Positions 52,723 to 60,609 of a stretch of 64,000 bases of DNA are shown here, piece after piece. The notes beneath the pieces were generated by a model. That model made no database searches, had not been told where the DNA came from, and saw nothing but the letters and a program-made list of their open reading frames with translations. The stretch lies in assembly GCF_009299835.1 (NCBI RefSeq), contig NZ_VKCZ01000019.1, positions 124,001 to 188,000 of the forward strand. Direction: 5' to 3'. Source of the stretch: Microlunatus speluncae. GTDB lineage: Bacteria > Actinomycetota > Actinomycetes > Propionibacteriales > Propionibacteriaceae. The position numbers and the translations under genes are program-made. Numbering within the stretch: the stretch's first letter is position 1; each line of letters begins with the position of its first letter.

Positions 52723-53792
52723 ATGCCGGACCACCACTCGACGACGCCGCAGCGCCCGCCGGAGGCGAGACCACTGGGCCCGGACGCCGAGGGTCAATGG
52801 GTCCGCCGCTGGCGGTCGGCGGAGTGGGACCGGGCCGTCGACGCCTGGGTCGGCGAGCGATTGGCCGCGCGGGGCCGCCGGATCACCGGTGGTCCGGTCA
52901 CCTTCCGGGCTCGCTTCTGGTCCGTGACCCGCTGCTATCCGTCGGCCGAGGGCCTGGTCTGGTTCAAGGAGAACAATCCCGGTCACCGGTTCGAGCCCGG
53001 TCTGGTCGCCGCGATGGCACGACTGGCGCCGGATGACGTGATCAATCCGCTCGCCGTTGATCGCGACCGCGGCCGGCTGCTTGCCGATGATCAAGGAACG
53101 ACCCCCTCGGCCATCCCGACGTCGCCAATCAGCCGACCCGGTGCACGGTCGTCCGCGCGCTGGCTCGGCTCCAGTGCACCCTGTTCGGTCGGCTGACGAT
53201 CGCGGAGCACCCTGGGCTGATCATGCTCGCGCCGACCGCCGCCGGTGAGCGGGTGCGCGAGATCGTGGGGGCGTGGGCTGCCATGCCGGCCGGGCATCCG
53301 CTCCGGCCCGAGCCGGACCTGCTGGCCCGGGTCGAGCGAGCTGCCGTCGCGCTTGATCACCGTACGGCCTCGCTCAGTGACACCGTCCCGCTCGACCTGG
53401 AGCTCAACGATGTGTATGGGGCCAACATCTTCGCCGACCGCTCGACCGGCATGCTCCGGCCGCGGTTCTTCGACTTCGGCAACGCGCTCTGGGCTCATCC
53501 CTTCGTCTCGCTGCACGGCTTCCTCGAGTCGGTGGAGGAATGGACCCGTGCCCCGTTGTCGCGACCAGAGCGGGATGACCTGTACGACGTGTACCTGACC
53601 GTCTGGAGTGATCACCTCGACGCCGATCCTCGGGTACTCCGAGCCGATCTGATCATCACCGAGACCTTGGTCTGGGTGCACCGACTCGTCTCCTGGACCC
53701 GCCTGATCCCGTACGCCGACCCGATCGAGCTCCGCACCCGTGCGGAGGTCCCGCGGCTCTATCTGACCCGTATCGCCGCCCTGGCCAGGTAG
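52723..53792 (+). pseudogene. Aminoglycoside phosphotransferase-like kinase, frameshifted
   Basis: The first frame (from ATG 52723) encodes WVRRWRSAEWDRAVDAWVGERLAARG to GRLLADDQGTT. The next residues that make sense (LGHPDVANQPTRCTVVRALARLQ) lie in another frame, which runs without a break through the frame-matched MLAPTAAGERVREIV segment to 53792. It holds the kinase motifs LELNDVYGANIFAD (catalytic loop with Asp) and FFDFGNALWAHP. One more C in the C-run at 53102-53106 joins the two parts into about 356 residues. The substrate is unknown. It is either a fresh pseudogene or a sequence error. Confidence 0.82.
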
Positions 53793-54726
53793 TCATCCGG
53801 CCGCCCCTTCGACAGGCTCAGGGAGCGTTGGCGCCGTGGCTCGCAAGGGGATGGGGAGGTTTGGGGTTTCGTTCCCTGAGACCCGGATCCACCGATGATC
53901 TTGGATTCGTGGTGTCGCGATGCCCGGTCGAGGGGACCGATGTCTCGAATCGACCCGACGTCGTCGAAATCCTGCTGAGGTCGGCCGGATCCGGTGACGT
54001 CGGGTCGATTCCGGTCACCCGCCCGAACCAGCACGGCCCCATCCGACACCATCGCCGCGCACCCACCTCGGCCCGGCCGCGAACCTCGCCGAGCACGCCA
54101 ATCCGCCCGTCCCGGACGCGTTCATTCCGGCCGCAGGCCGAAAGAGCGAGGGGGCTCCAACCGGCCTGCCCCTTCGACAGGCTCAGGACATGCTTCGACA
54201 GGCTCAGCCTGGATCGGGCTGAGCGGCCGGGCCGGCGGGTTCGACCGTCGGTGCGAGGGTGTTCGTTCCCTGGGTCTGTTGAAGGGCAGGCCAGCTGGCT
54301 GCTCCCTTCGGTTTCGGCCTGGCGGCCGGAAAGACGCGCCAAGGACGGGCGGGTCATGGCGGCCCGTTGAGACTTGCGGCCGGGCGCCGGTGATACGCGG
54401 AAAGTCGTTGGGTGGGCATCGACTGTGACGTTTCCCGGCCGTTTCGTGCCGGTTGAGCCGGGAAACCTCACAGTCGATGATCCCAACCGCAGCACAACCG
54501 GTGCCCGGCCGGAACTTCCCAGGAACGCCCTAACCCGCCCGTCCTTGGCGCGTCTTTTTCCCTAGGCGTGCACCGAGCGGACTTGCCCGGCCGACCCCGA
54601 GCGACCGAGGTCTGCCGTCCGGCCCGCTCGAAGAGCTTTCGCGACACCCCGACCAAGATCATCGGTGGATCCAGGCTGAGCCTGTCGAAGGGCCCTGGTG
54701 ATCATCAAGGCGGCCCTACGACAGGT
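53793..54726. repeat. Repeat-packed intergenic region
   Basis: No gene is supported in this 934-bp gap; the open frames seen on both strands have no recognisable homology and pass through repeats. It holds several copies of the CCTTCGACAGGCTCAGGGA / TTCGTTCCCTGAG word: 53805-53825, 53866-53880, 54171-54187, 54191-54210, 54261-54289, 54671-54693 and a diverged one at 54712-54732. A foldback element lies at 54331-54556, and a third copy of its arm end at 54101-54140. Confidence 0.8.
54331..54556. mobile_element. Foldback (MITE-like) element with long inverted arms
   Basis: The outer ends 54331-54354 and 54533-54556 are exact 24-bp reverse complements. The inner parts 54417-54438 and 54458-54479 are reverse complements at 21 of 22 bases, around a 19-base loop. 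The stretches in between also align loosely (both contain GGCCGGGC, CCGGT and GCGG), so the whole 226 bp is one imperfect palindrome. No reading frame for a transposase exists. A duplicated target site was not identified. Confidence 0.65.
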
Positions 54727-55986
54727 TCAGAGCGCGCGGTCGAGTTCGGCCAGGACGACGTCCTCGATCGAGGGGTCGAACCGACCGGGCATGCCGAAGT
54801 AGTACGGGGACTCGGCGGGCTCGTAGCCGCCCTGGGCGACCTGCTCGGCGGTGATCAGATAGCCGGTCATCCCGTTGGTGTAGCCGAGGGTGATTGCCGC
54901 GCCGCCGGAGCGCTCCTTGGTGTAGCGGCCGAAGCGGGTCACCAGCTCGGCCGAGAGCCCGATGAATCGGGTCGACTCGGTCAGGGTGAGCCGGGTCAGC
55001 CGGACGGTCACCGGCCCGGCGTGGCGATCGGGGTCGGCCAGCATGAGCCGGGCCCACTCGCCGCGCGCGTCGTCCCGATCGGCCAGCCCTCGCAACTCCT
55101 CGATCGGGATCCGATCCGGCACCGGCACTTCGAACGGGTGCTCGCTGACCGTCACCGCCGGGGCCTCGGCCCGCCAATCCCCGTGGGACAACAGGCCACC
55201 GACCGCCGCGGCCAGCCGGCCGCCGAACTCCTCGATCGCCGGCTGGTCCGCGCCGAGGAACTCCACTCCGCGGTAGTGATCGGGATTGACGTCACCGCAA
55301 CAGCCCTGCAGATAGAGCGCGACCCCGGCGCCGTCGTCCTCCAGCGCCGACATGGCCGCGCCCGAGAAGTCGGAAGTGATCGCGTTGTCGTGATGCAGCA
55401 CTGGATGACAGGCGTGCTGCACCAGCAGGGCGGCGCAGTCACCGGCCTCGGTGCGGAATCTGATCACCGTCGCCTCATGATCGATTTCTGTCAGCGGGTG
55501 GGCGCCGCCGGTGCGCGCGTGCCGCCGGTCGACGCCGAGCGGAACCATGATCGACGATCGCTCGATCGTCACCCGGTCCTGCCCGGCCAGCGCGCGCTTG
55601 GCCGAGGCCAGCGTGGTGTCGATCAACAGATCGAGGAACCGATCGTCCGGTTCGCCCAGCGCGGGGAGGAACCGCCGGCCGGCCTGCGGACCGGAGTGGG
55701 TGTGGGTCGCGTGCAGGATCAGGTGATCACGACCGATCCCGAACTCGGCCTCGAACTGGTCCTTGATCAGATCGGCGACATCGTCGCCCCAGAAGAGCAG
55801 GTCGGCCGAGACCAGGACCACCGGTTGATCATGGTCGGTGCCCAGCGCCAGCGTGCGCAGCCGAAGCGGCGCCAGCACCCGGTCGGTCGGCCCGTCCGCG
55901 GCCCGGGCCGCGAATCCGGCCAGCCGGATCGGCAGCGGCAGCGGCAGGTCGGTCCGGTCGGCGCCGATGGTCAGCGGTGCAGTCAC
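54727..55986 (-). CDS. Neutral/alkaline ceramidase N-terminal-like hydrolase
   Basis: 419 residues. It matches the N-terminal domain of neutral ceramidases: VVLVSADLLFWGDD, LHATHTHSGPQAGRRF with the zinc His residues, VQHACHPVLHHDN and YLQGCCGDVNP. True neutral ceramidases are longer (about 650 or more) and secreted; this has no signal peptide, so it is a stand-alone cytosolic amidase-like enzyme of unknown substrate, often found in sugar clusters. GTG 55986 follows GAGGAAG. Confidence 0.85.
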   Translation of the reverse strand: MTAPLTIGADRTDLPLPLPIRLAGFAARAADGPTDRVLAPLRLRTLALGTDHDQPVVLVSADLLFWGDDVADLIKDQFEAEFGIGRDHLILHATHTHSGPQAGRRFLPALGEPDDRFLDLLIDTTLASAKRALAGQDRVTIERSSIMVPLGVDRRHARTGGAHPLTEIDHEATVIRFRTEAGDCAALLVQHACHPVLHHDNAITSDFSGAAMSALEDDGAGVALYLQGCCGDVNPDHYRGVEFLGADQPAIEEFGGRLAAAVGGLLSHGDWRAEAPAVTVSEHPFEVPVPDRIPIEELRGLADRDDARGEWARLMLADPDRHAGPVTVRLTRLTLTESTRFIGLSAELVTRFGRYTKERSGGAAITLGYTNGMTGYLITAEQVAQGGYEPAESPYYFGMPGRFDPSIEDVVLAELDRAL

Positions 55987-56159
55987 GAATGCGTACTTCC
56001 TCGGGAACGTGCGCTGGGCAGCGTGCTTTCACTGGGTGAGGGGCAACCTCCCACCGGCCAAGACGGTCCGGTGATCACGTGGACCCGCAACCCGTCCCGG
56101 CTAGTGTCGGGACACCGGGAGTTAGCCTATGGCTCGGTCCAGCAGCCCGAGGAATGGGG

Positions 56160-57398
56160 ATGATCATGTCGGATTCCGCACTGCGGCTGGCCGTCGTCGG
56201 CGGCCGCCGCGGTCGTCATTTCGGCCGCGCGCTGAGCCGGCTCGAGGACCGGATCCGGCTGGCCGCGGTCTGCGACCTGTCCGGCGCGGTGCTGGACTCC
56301 TGGCAGGGCGAGTTCCCCGCGGCGAGGACGTACCGACGCTTCGAGGAGTTGCTCGCCGACGACGGGGTGGACGCCGTCTTCCTGGCCACCCCGTTGCCGT
56401 TGCACGCCCGGCAGGCGATCGCCGCGCTGGAGGCGGGCAAGCACGTGCTCAGCGAGGTGACCGCGGCCAACACGCTGGCGGACGGTCAGGCTCTGATCGA
56501 GGCGGTCGAGCGGACCGGCCGGACGTACATGCTGGCCGAGAACTACTGCTTCATGCGGCCGAACCTGATGGTGGAGAAGCTGGCGGCGCGGGGCGAGTTC
56601 GGCGCCGTCACCTATCTCGAGGGCGGCTATCTGCACGATTGTCGGCACCTGATGCACGAGGCCGACGGCTCGCTGACCTGGCGCGGCCAGCTGCGGGTCG
56701 ACGCGAACTCGGTCTACTACCCGACCCATTCGCTCGGGCCGGTCGCGCGCTGGCTGCGGGCGGCCAACGGCGACGACGACCGGCTGACCTCGGTCGCGGC
56801 CTTCACCACCCGGACGGCAGCCGTTTCCGATCACTTCGCCGAGCGATTCGGCGGCGATCATCCCGGGGCCGCCCCGGATCACTGGCTGCAGGGCGATTCC
56901 GGCACGGCGATGATCACCACCACATCCGGGGCGCTGATCTCGCTCCGGGTCGACGCCTCTTCGCCGCGGCCGCACAACATGACCCACTACGCCGTGCAGG
57001 GCACCCGCGGCGCCTATCAGTCGGCGCGGCGGGACGGCGAGGATCCGCTGATCTGGCTGGCCCGGGATGCCGCTCCGGCCGCGAACGGCGCCGAGCCCGA
57101 GCGGGACTGGTCGTCGCTGTGGGACTACGCCGGCGAGTTCGAGTCGGACCAGTGGCGGGACCGGGTCGAGATCGCCGCCGAGTCCGGGCACGGCGGCGGC
57201 GACTTCTTCGTGCTGGAAGAGTTTGCGACCGCCATCGCCGAGGGGCGGGCGCCGACCATCGACGTCCACGACGCGGTGCTCTGGAGTGCGGTGGTGCCGC
57301 TCAGCGTCGAGTCGATCCGGCGCGGTGGCGCGCCGGTCGAGTTCCCGGAGTGGCTGCGGCCGACCTCGGCGCCGGAGCCAAGCCTCACGAAGCAATGA
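56160..57398 (+). CDS. Gfo/Idh/MocA family oxidoreductase
   Basis: About 412 residues. Rossmann start LRLAVVGGRRGRHFGRALSRL, SEVTAANTL in place of the usual EKPL (the catalytic Lys is missing here), then the substrate domain (MLAENYCFMRPNLMVEKLAARGEFG, LEGGYLHDCRHLMHE). Its loss of EKP suggests altered chemistry, as seen in glycosidase-like members. ATG 56160 (after GAGG) or 56166. Its last 14 bases overlap the convergent srmL-like gene. Divergent from the ceramidase-like gene. Confidence 0.9.
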   Translation: MIMSDSALRLAVVGGRRGRHFGRALSRLEDRIRLAAVCDLSGAVLDSWQGEFPAARTYRRFEELLADDGVDAVFLATPLPLHARQAIAALEAGKHVLSEVTAANTLADGQALIEAVERTGRTYMLAENYCFMRPNLMVEKLAARGEFGAVTYLEGGYLHDCRHLMHEADGSLTWRGQLRVDANSVYYPTHSLGPVARWLRAANGDDDRLTSVAAFTTRTAAVSDHFAERFGGDHPGAAPDHWLQGDSGTAMITTTSGALISLRVDASSPRPHNMTHYAVQGTRGAYQSARRDGEDPLIWLARDAAPAANGAEPERDWSSLWDYAGEFESDQWRDRVEIAAESGHGGGDFFVLEEFATAIAEGRAPTIDVHDAVLWSAVVPLSVESIRRGGAPVEFPEWLRPTSAPEPSLTKQ

Positions 57399-58521
57399 GC
57401 TCCAGGTCGGGGCCGCGGTGCAGGGCGCGGTAGACCCGGTCACGGAGCTGGTTGGCCTCGGCGTCGGTCAGGGTCCGGTCCAGCGCCTGCCAGGTCAGCC
57501 GGAGCAGCAGGTTGTGCTGGTCCGGCCGGATCCGCAGCCGGGTCGCGGCGCCGGCGGGGAGCTGGCCGGCCGGAGTGTCGGCCAGCACGGACAGCTCGGC
57601 CAGCAGGTCGGCCTCCGCGTCGAGCGCGGTCCGGGCCAGGTCGCCGAGGAGTTCCGCGTCGGCCGCTTCGTCTGCGACGATCGAGATGTCGCGCCGGATC
57701 GCCGGCATCACCGACACCGGCCGCCACGGCTCGAGATCGAGCAATTGCCGTACCGCCTCCGGGTGGGTTGACCGCAACAGCCGGATGTCGCCGATGCCCT
57801 TGCGGATCATCAGCGCCCGGTCCAGGCCGAGCCCGAGGGCCAGCCCGGACCACTCCCGTGGATCAAGATCACAATGGCGCAGCACGGTGTGGCCGACCAG
57901 CCCGCACTCGGCGAGCTCGAGCCACTCGCCGTCGATGCTGACCTCGACCTGGAGACCGTGCGAGGTGTACGGATGCACGGCCGGGATCACCCGCCAGCGG
58001 GCGCCCGGCAGCACCGTCGTAACCACCGTCCGGGCCAACTGGTGCAGGTCGTCCACGCCGAGCCGGCGGCCGTGGGCGAGGCGCCACAGGTCCAGCTGGT
58101 GCGGGGTGCCGACGTGGGTCCGGTCGATGCTGTCCCGGCGATAGACCAGCCCGGGCAGCGCCACGAGTTGATCATGATCGACGGGGGCGTCGCGGAGACC
58201 GTCGAGGATCCCCGGGATCCCCGCCGTGGTGTGACTTCGGAGCATCACCGACGGGCTGACGTGGCGGGAATAGCGGGCGTCCCGGGTGATGTCGTCCGGC
58301 GCGTAGCCGAGCCGGTCGTAGTTGTCGGCGGTCGCGACCAGGGCCGATGCGCGGTGCTCGGTCACCGGCACCCCGGCGTCACGCCCGACGGCGGCGACGA
58401 GCTGGCTCAAGATCAACTGGAGCGCGTGCCGGCCCTGGTCCGGGTCGGTCAGGTCGCGGATGGCGAGGGCGGCGGTGAGTTCGGTGGCCGGGAGATAGCG
58501 AGTGGAAGCAAGGTGAGACAT
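57385..58521 (-). CDS. srmL: PheS-related ligase (monomeric PheRS-like, SrmL type)
   Basis: 378 residues combining a class II synthetase core like PheS (HVSPSVMLRSHTT, VYRRDSIDRTHVGTPHQLDLW, HPYTSHGLQVEV, LGLGLDRALMIRKGIGDIRLL) with a C-terminal anticodon-binding-like ferredoxin domain (PAIRRDISIVADEAADAELLG). The layout resembles mitochondrial PheRS, not the bacterial alpha2beta2 enzyme, and fits the family called PheS-related mystery ligase SrmL. No PheT lies nearby, so it is probably not the housekeeping enzyme. What it joins is unknown. The leader contains nested inverted repeats and no clear ribosome site. Confidence 0.82.
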   Translation of the reverse strand: MSHLASTRYLPATELTAALAIRDLTDPDQGRHALQLILSQLVAAVGRDAGVPVTEHRASALVATADNYDRLGYAPDDITRDARYSRHVSPSVMLRSHTTAGIPGILDGLRDAPVDHDQLVALPGLVYRRDSIDRTHVGTPHQLDLWRLAHGRRLGVDDLHQLARTVVTTVLPGARWRVIPAVHPYTSHGLQVEVSIDGEWLELAECGLVGHTVLRHCDLDPREWSGLALGLGLDRALMIRKGIGDIRLLRSTHPEAVRQLLDLEPWRPVSVMPAIRRDISIVADEAADAELLGDLARTALDAEADLLAELSVLADTPAGQLPAGAATRLRIRPDQHNLLLRLTWQALDRTLTDAEANQLRDRVYRALHRGPDLELIAS

Positions 58522-58523
58522 GA

Positions 58524-58587
58524 GGAGTGGTCCTGTTCGGTCGAATCGGAAGGGGAGAAGTACCCCTCGACCACTCCGGACCGAATC
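58524..58587 (-). promoter_or_regulatory. Nested inverted repeats in the srmL-like leader
   Basis: Directly before the ATG, GGAGTGGTC (58524-58532) pairs with GACCACTCC (58569-58577) and AGGGG/CCCCT pair inside. TTCGGTC (58536-58542) can also pair with GACCGAA (58579-58585), which excludes the outer stem. Two alternative structures next to a start codon are a pattern seen in translational attenuators; an operator role is the other option. Confidence 0.55.
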
Positions 58588-58681
58588 AGTGCAGCGTCGT
58601 CAACGCGCCCCGGCCGGAACGTGGCCGAGGGCGCGGAAATCGCCGATCACCGATCATGCCCACCAGGCTAGCAAATCTCCC

Positions 58682-58719
58682 GCTTGTTCGTTCCCTGAGA
58701 GCTCAGGGAACGAACAAGC
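58682..58719. terminator. Perfect 18-bp palindrome after the IclR gene
   Basis: 58682-58699 and 58702-58719 are exact reverse complements around a 2-base centre, with the GTTCCCTGAG core of the dispersed family. It ends 1 base before the iclR stop codon on the minus strand, so it probably works as its terminator. Confidence 0.8.
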
Positions 58720-58720
58720 T

Positions 58721-59494
58721 TCAGTCGGCTCGGGTACCGGCGAAGTCGCGGACCAGGGTGTCGGCCGATCGGCGCAGCTCGGCGGCCACGGCCGGGATCT
58801 GGTCGGCCGCAAACCGGCTGGCCGGGGCGGAGAGGCTGATCGAGGCGGGCAGCCCGATGCCGACCAGCGGGACCGCGACGCAGCGGCCCTCCTCCTCGTT
58901 CTCCTGATCATCGATGGCGTACCCGAGCTCGCGGATCCGGTCCAGCTCGTTGAGGTACGCGCGGACCGAAGTGATCGTCGTCTTGGTCCGCCGCGGCATG
59001 CCCTCGGCGGCGAGGATGGCCCGGACCCGTTCCGGATCGAGGGTCGAGGCGATCGCCTTGCCCAGGGCGGTGCAGTGGATCGGGTCCCGATCACCCGGCC
59101 GGGCCGCGAGCCGGACGCTCTTCGGGCTCTCCACGATCTCGATGTAGGAGACCCGGTTGCGGTCCAGGATGCCGAGGTTGATCGTTTCCGAGAACTGATC
59201 GCGGAGCCGGTTCAGCTGCGGCCGGGCCCGATCGGCGAGCACGCTGAGCTGCTGCGACTGCAGCGGCAGGAACGCCGCGCCGATCCGGAACAGGCCGGTC
59301 GGCTCGTCCCGGCGGACGTACCGGCGCTCCTCCAGGGTGGCCAGGTAGCGGAACGCGGAGCTCTTCGGGAAGGCCGCCCGCTCCGCGACCTGGGTCAACG
59401 TGAAGCCCTCGGGATTCTCCTGGATCAGGTCGAGGATGTCGCAAACCCGCTGCACGGCGCGGATCGAGTACGCGTTCGTCGAAGCCTGATCCAT
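58721..59494 (-). CDS. IclR-family transcriptional regulator
   Basis: 257 residues. Winged helix RAVQRVCDILDLIQENPEGFTLTQVAERAAFPKSSAFRYLATLEERRYV and an IclR effector domain with HCTALGKAIAS and GYAIDDQENEEEGRCVAVPL. ATG 59494 has a CGGGAG site; ATG 59515 is in frame upstream. It probably controls one of the flanking catabolic sets; which one is not evident. Confidence 0.93.
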   Translation of the reverse strand: MDQASTNAYSIRAVQRVCDILDLIQENPEGFTLTQVAERAAFPKSSAFRYLATLEERRYVRRDEPTGLFRIGAAFLPLQSQQLSVLADRARPQLNRLRDQFSETINLGILDRNRVSYIEIVESPKSVRLAARPGDRDPIHCTALGKAIASTLDPERVRAILAAEGMPRRTKTTITSVRAYLNELDRIRELGYAIDDQENEEEGRCVAVPLVGIGLPASISLSAPASRFAADQIPAVAAELRRSADTLVRDFAGTRAD

Positions 59495-59533
59495 TCGTTG
59501 GCACTCCCGTTCCATGGGCGAGCCAACAAACTA

Positions 59534-59591
59534 CCCCGAGTTGTCAGACTCTCACCACGCCCTGACGTGGTGAGAGTCTGACAACTCGGGG
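59534..59591. repeat. Perfect 26-bp inverted repeat, TTGTCAGA hairpin family copy 3
   Basis: Arms 59534-59559 and 59566-59591 are exact reverse complements around a 6-base loop. The core is CCGAGTTGTCAGACTCTC. It lies between the iclR start and the stop of the oxidoreductase at 59600, so it could end the latter's transcript. Related to 4701-4756 and 41565-41618. Confidence 0.87.
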
Positions 59592-59599
59592 GTCGTGGG

Positions 59600-60592
59600 T
59601 CAGGTGGACCAGGGGAGGGGGGTGTTGTTGGATTCGGCGCTTTGTTGGGCGAGGAGGGCTACGCGGGTGGCAAGGAGGCTGGCTTCGGTGCTGACGTCGG
59701 GCTCGGTGCCGGCGATGATCGCGTCGAAGAAGAACTGCATCGGGCGGCGCGGCTGGTCCAGCGGCTCGGTCCAGGTCGGGCGGTCGTGGGTGGCGACGGT
59801 CAGCGTCTCGTAGCCCCAGTCGATCTCGGCGGTGCCCTCGGAGCCGGTCAGCCGCATCCGGTAGTGGCCGTGCAGCTCGGCCGCCTCGGGGGAGAGCCAG
59901 TTGGCTTCGATCGTGGCGATCACCGAGCCGGCCCGGAGCAGCAGCGCGACATGATCATCGAAGTCCGGGTGATCGGCGCTGCGGACGTTGCCGGTGGCGG
60001 CCGAGATCGTACCGCTGGTGGCGCCGGTGAAGAACAGAGCAAGATCGACATCGTGGACGGGCAGGTCGCCGGCGGCGCCGCCGTAGAGGTCGGAGTCGAA
60101 GAACCACGCCGGCCGGTTGGCCTGGGTGAGCTTGTGCGGGCCGGTGCTCGCGATCAACGCCAGCTCGCCCAGCACGCCCGCGTCCACCAGTCGCTTGGCG
60201 GCGACGGTCGCCGCGGAGAATCGCTTGGTGAACATCAGCCCGAGGTGCCGGTCGCTGCCACGTGCCGCGGCCGCGATCTGATCAAGCTGATCGAAGGTCG
60301 TGCACAGCGGCTTGTCGGCGAAGACGTGCGCGCCGGCAGCGAACGCGGCCAGGATTGCGTCGCTGCGCTGGGCGTAGATGCCGGAGACGACCGCGACATC
60401 GACCCGGTGCCGGTCCAGCAGCTCGGCGTGATCGGCATAGGCCGGGGCCGAAACCCCGCCGAGGAAGCGATCCCGCATGGCCGCGTCGGGCTCGCTGGCG
60501 GCGACCAGGGTGACGTCGTCGCGGCCGGCGATCTCCGCCAGGGCCTCGCCGATGTGCGGGTGGGCGGCGCCGAGGACGGCGATGTTGATCAT
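59600..60592 (-). CDS. Gfo/Idh/MocA family oxidoreductase
   Basis: 330 residues. Starts MINIAVLGAAHPHIGEALAEIAG (a Rossmann fold with HPH in place of the usual second glycine segment), DKPLCTTF as the EKP-type motif, and a C-terminal domain with DLPVHDVDLALFF. GGAGGA before ATG 60592 fixes the start; the frame is open upstream. It follows the next oxidoreductase by 17 bases, as a two-gene unit with it. Confidence 0.92.
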   Translation of the reverse strand: MINIAVLGAAHPHIGEALAEIAGRDDVTLVAASEPDAAMRDRFLGGVSAPAYADHAELLDRHRVDVAVVSGIYAQRSDAILAAFAAGAHVFADKPLCTTFDQLDQIAAAARGSDRHLGLMFTKRFSAATVAAKRLVDAGVLGELALIASTGPHKLTQANRPAWFFDSDLYGGAAGDLPVHDVDLALFFTGATSGTISAATGNVRSADHPDFDDHVALLLRAGSVIATIEANWLSPEAAELHGHYRMRLTGSEGTAEIDWGYETLTVATHDRPTWTEPLDQPRRPMQFFFDAIIAGTEPDVSTEASLLATRVALLAQQSAESNNTPLPWST

Positions 60593-60609
60593 GTACGGAT
60601 TCCTCCGGG

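Noticed and set aside
53102-53196. Short kinase-like protein ending at 53196 as a real gene
   Set aside because: After the C-run the translation loses all similarity, while another frame carries the continuing kinase sequence.
53818-54495. Overlapping open frames of 140-225 codons in the repeat-rich gap
   Set aside because: Both strands are open, the frames run through repeats and palindromes, and no domain is recognisable.
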